Source: Candidatus Finniella inopinata
Lineage (GTDB): Bacteria; Pseudomonadota; Alphaproteobacteria; Paracaedibacterales; CAITNM01
Direction of reading: 5' to 3'
Length of the DNA stretch: 6,775 nucleotides
Assembly (NCBI GenBank): GCA_945903885.1
Contig: CAMDPB010000058.1
Coordinates: 1-6,775 of the forward strand
Shown in pieces: positions 6,090 through 6,775 of the stretch (position 1 is the first letter of the stretch; every line of letters starts with the position of its first letter). The position numbers were made by a program, and so were the translations under genes. The notes below the pieces were generated by a model that searched no databases, was not told the origin of the DNA, and was given only the letters and a program-made list of their open reading frames with translations.

Positions 6090-6775
6090 ATGAGCACTAT
6101 CGACATAACAGTTCCTGCATTAGGCGAATCAGTGAATGAGGCAACTGTAGGTAAATGGCTTGTAAAACAAGGGGAAAGCGTCGCGGCTGATACTGCCCTG
6201 GTAGAACTTGAAACTGACAAAGTAACCCTAGAAGTGTATGCACCAGCTGATGGTAAGCTTGCTGAAGTGTTAGCAAAATCAGGAAGCACAGTTAAAATTG
6301 GAGCCAATTTAGCGAAGTTCACCGCGGGTAAAATTGAAAAAATCGCCCCGACTGCACCAGCACAAGAAAAAAAACAAGCTTCTCCTGAAAAACCAGCTAC
6401 ACAACACGGCCAAAGCAATGTAGAAGAATTCATTAGGTCTGCTCAAAAAACTAAAACCATATCTACCAGCACCCGTGAAGAACTCCGCATCCCCATGAGC
6501 CGCCTTCGTCAACGCATTGCAGAACGCCTGAAAGACGCCCAAAACACCGCCGCCATGTTAACAACTTTCAATGAAGTCGATATGAGCGCCGTCATGCAAT
6601 TGCGCACTTTATACAAAGATAAATTCGAAAAATCCCACGGTGTAAAACTTGGATTTATGTCATTTTTCGTAAAGTCATGTGTGCAAGCCCTTAAAGAACA
6701 ACCCATTCTAAACAGCTGCATTGACGGCCAAGACATTATTACAAAAACTTATTTTGACATCGGCGTTGCCGTTTC
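6090..6775 (+). CDS. sucB: 2-oxoglutarate dehydrogenase E2 (dihydrolipoyl succinyltransferase), 5' part, without a visible PSBD
   Basis: Translation from ATG 6090 gives 228 codons open to the window edge, about 55% of a normal E2o. SucB forms the core of the complex and passes the succinyl group from lipoate to CoA. Residues 1-78 are a lipoyl domain: ITVPALGESVNEATV (6-20) and ETDKVTLEV (41-49), with Lys44 as the lipoylated residue. Residues 79-131 are a linker rich in Ala, Pro, Lys, Gln and Thr. The acyltransferase domain starts near RIPMSRLRQRIAERL (133-147), then QNTAAMLTTFNEVDMS (151-166) and KLGFMSFFVK (186-195), clearly E2o rather than E2p. The family's small E3-binding domain, usually between linker and catalytic domain, is not recognisable. 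The catalytic HxxxDG motif lies beyond the edge. The gene starts 3 bases after sucA; lpd may follow. Confidence 0.95.
   Translation, partial: MSTIDITVPALGESVNEATVGKWLVKQGESVAADTALVELETDKVTLEVYAPADGKLAEVLAKSGSTVKIGANLAKFTAGKIEKIAPTAPAQEKKQASPEKPATQHGQSNVEEFIRSAQKTKTISTSTREELRIPMSRLRQRIAERLKDAQNTAAMLTTFNEVDMSAVMQLRTLYKDKFEKSHGVKLGFMSFFVKSCVQALKEQPILNSCIDGQDIITKTYFDIGVAV
6324..6482 (+). other. SucB interdomain linker, where a PSBD would be expected
   Basis: This stretch encodes residues 79-131 of SucB. Its first half is low-complexity and flexible (Lys, Ala, Pro, Gln, Glu). Its second half, around SNVEEFIRSAQ (109-117 and onward), could form a short helix but then runs into Thr/Ser/Lys-rich sequence. 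The PSBD hallmarks, namely a Pro-Ala/Ser-x-Arg first helix, a GTGxxGRI loop and a following acidic DV/DI helix, are absent. The frame is continuous. An 8-A run at 6367-6374 is a possible sequencing weak point, but both other frames after it meet a stop quickly and encode no PSBD. Confidence 0.7.

Noticed and set aside
5972..6433. 153-codon open frame on the minus strand across the sucA/sucB junction
   Set aside because: It lies antisense to two clear genes, is low in complexity (Ser/Ala/Thr-rich), shows no domain, and is explained by the codon bias of the + strand genes.
6367..6482. A frameshift hiding a PSBD in the sucB linker
   Set aside because: Both alternative frames hit stops soon after the A run and encode no PSBD-like motif, and the original frame continues cleanly into the acyltransferase domain.

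Overview
The window is a fully coding, tightly packed stretch of the + strand that carries most of a TCA-cycle operon. In order it holds the 3' part of an alpha/beta-hydrolase esterase (from base 1), mdh (malate dehydrogenase), sucC and sucD (succinyl-CoA synthetase beta and alpha), sucA (2-oxoglutarate dehydrogenase E1), and the 5' part of sucB (dihydrolipoyl succinyltransferase E2), which runs off the right edge.

The order mdh-sucC-sucD-sucA-sucB, together with an LDH-type (type III) malate dehydrogenase, is the arrangement known from Alphaproteobacteria. GC is low, about 40% on lines counted by eye, and the codons are A/T-rich. That suggests an AT-rich, possibly host-associated or small-genome alphaproteobacterium; the order within the class cannot be fixed from this sequence. 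No mobile element, CRISPR array, RNA gene, terminator or convincing promoter was found, and no gene-free stretch exceeds 9 bases.

The genes form one metabolic unit. SucA and SucB (with an E3 lipoamide dehydrogenase not seen here) turn 2-oxoglutarate into succinyl-CoA. SucCD converts succinyl-CoA to succinate while making a nucleoside triphosphate. Mdh oxidises malate to oxaloacetate later in the same cycle. Gaps between successive genes are 9, 0, 3, -1 and 3 bases, each start has a purine-rich Shine-Dalgarno-like element, and sucD/sucA overlap as TAATG, so co-transcription and translational coupling are very likely. The esterase stop lies only 9 bases before mdh, so it is probably in the same transcript or carries the mdh promoter inside its coding sequence.

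The most unusual point is in sucB. The reading frame goes from a normal lipoyl domain (Lys44) through a linker of only about 53 residues straight into the acyltransferase domain, with no recognisable peripheral subunit-binding domain (PSBD), the part that normally recruits E3 in bacterial E2 proteins. SucA is also short for its family, with the shortfall apparently at its N-terminal, E2-interacting end. Together these suggest a non-standard way of assembling the 2-oxoglutarate dehydrogenase complex.
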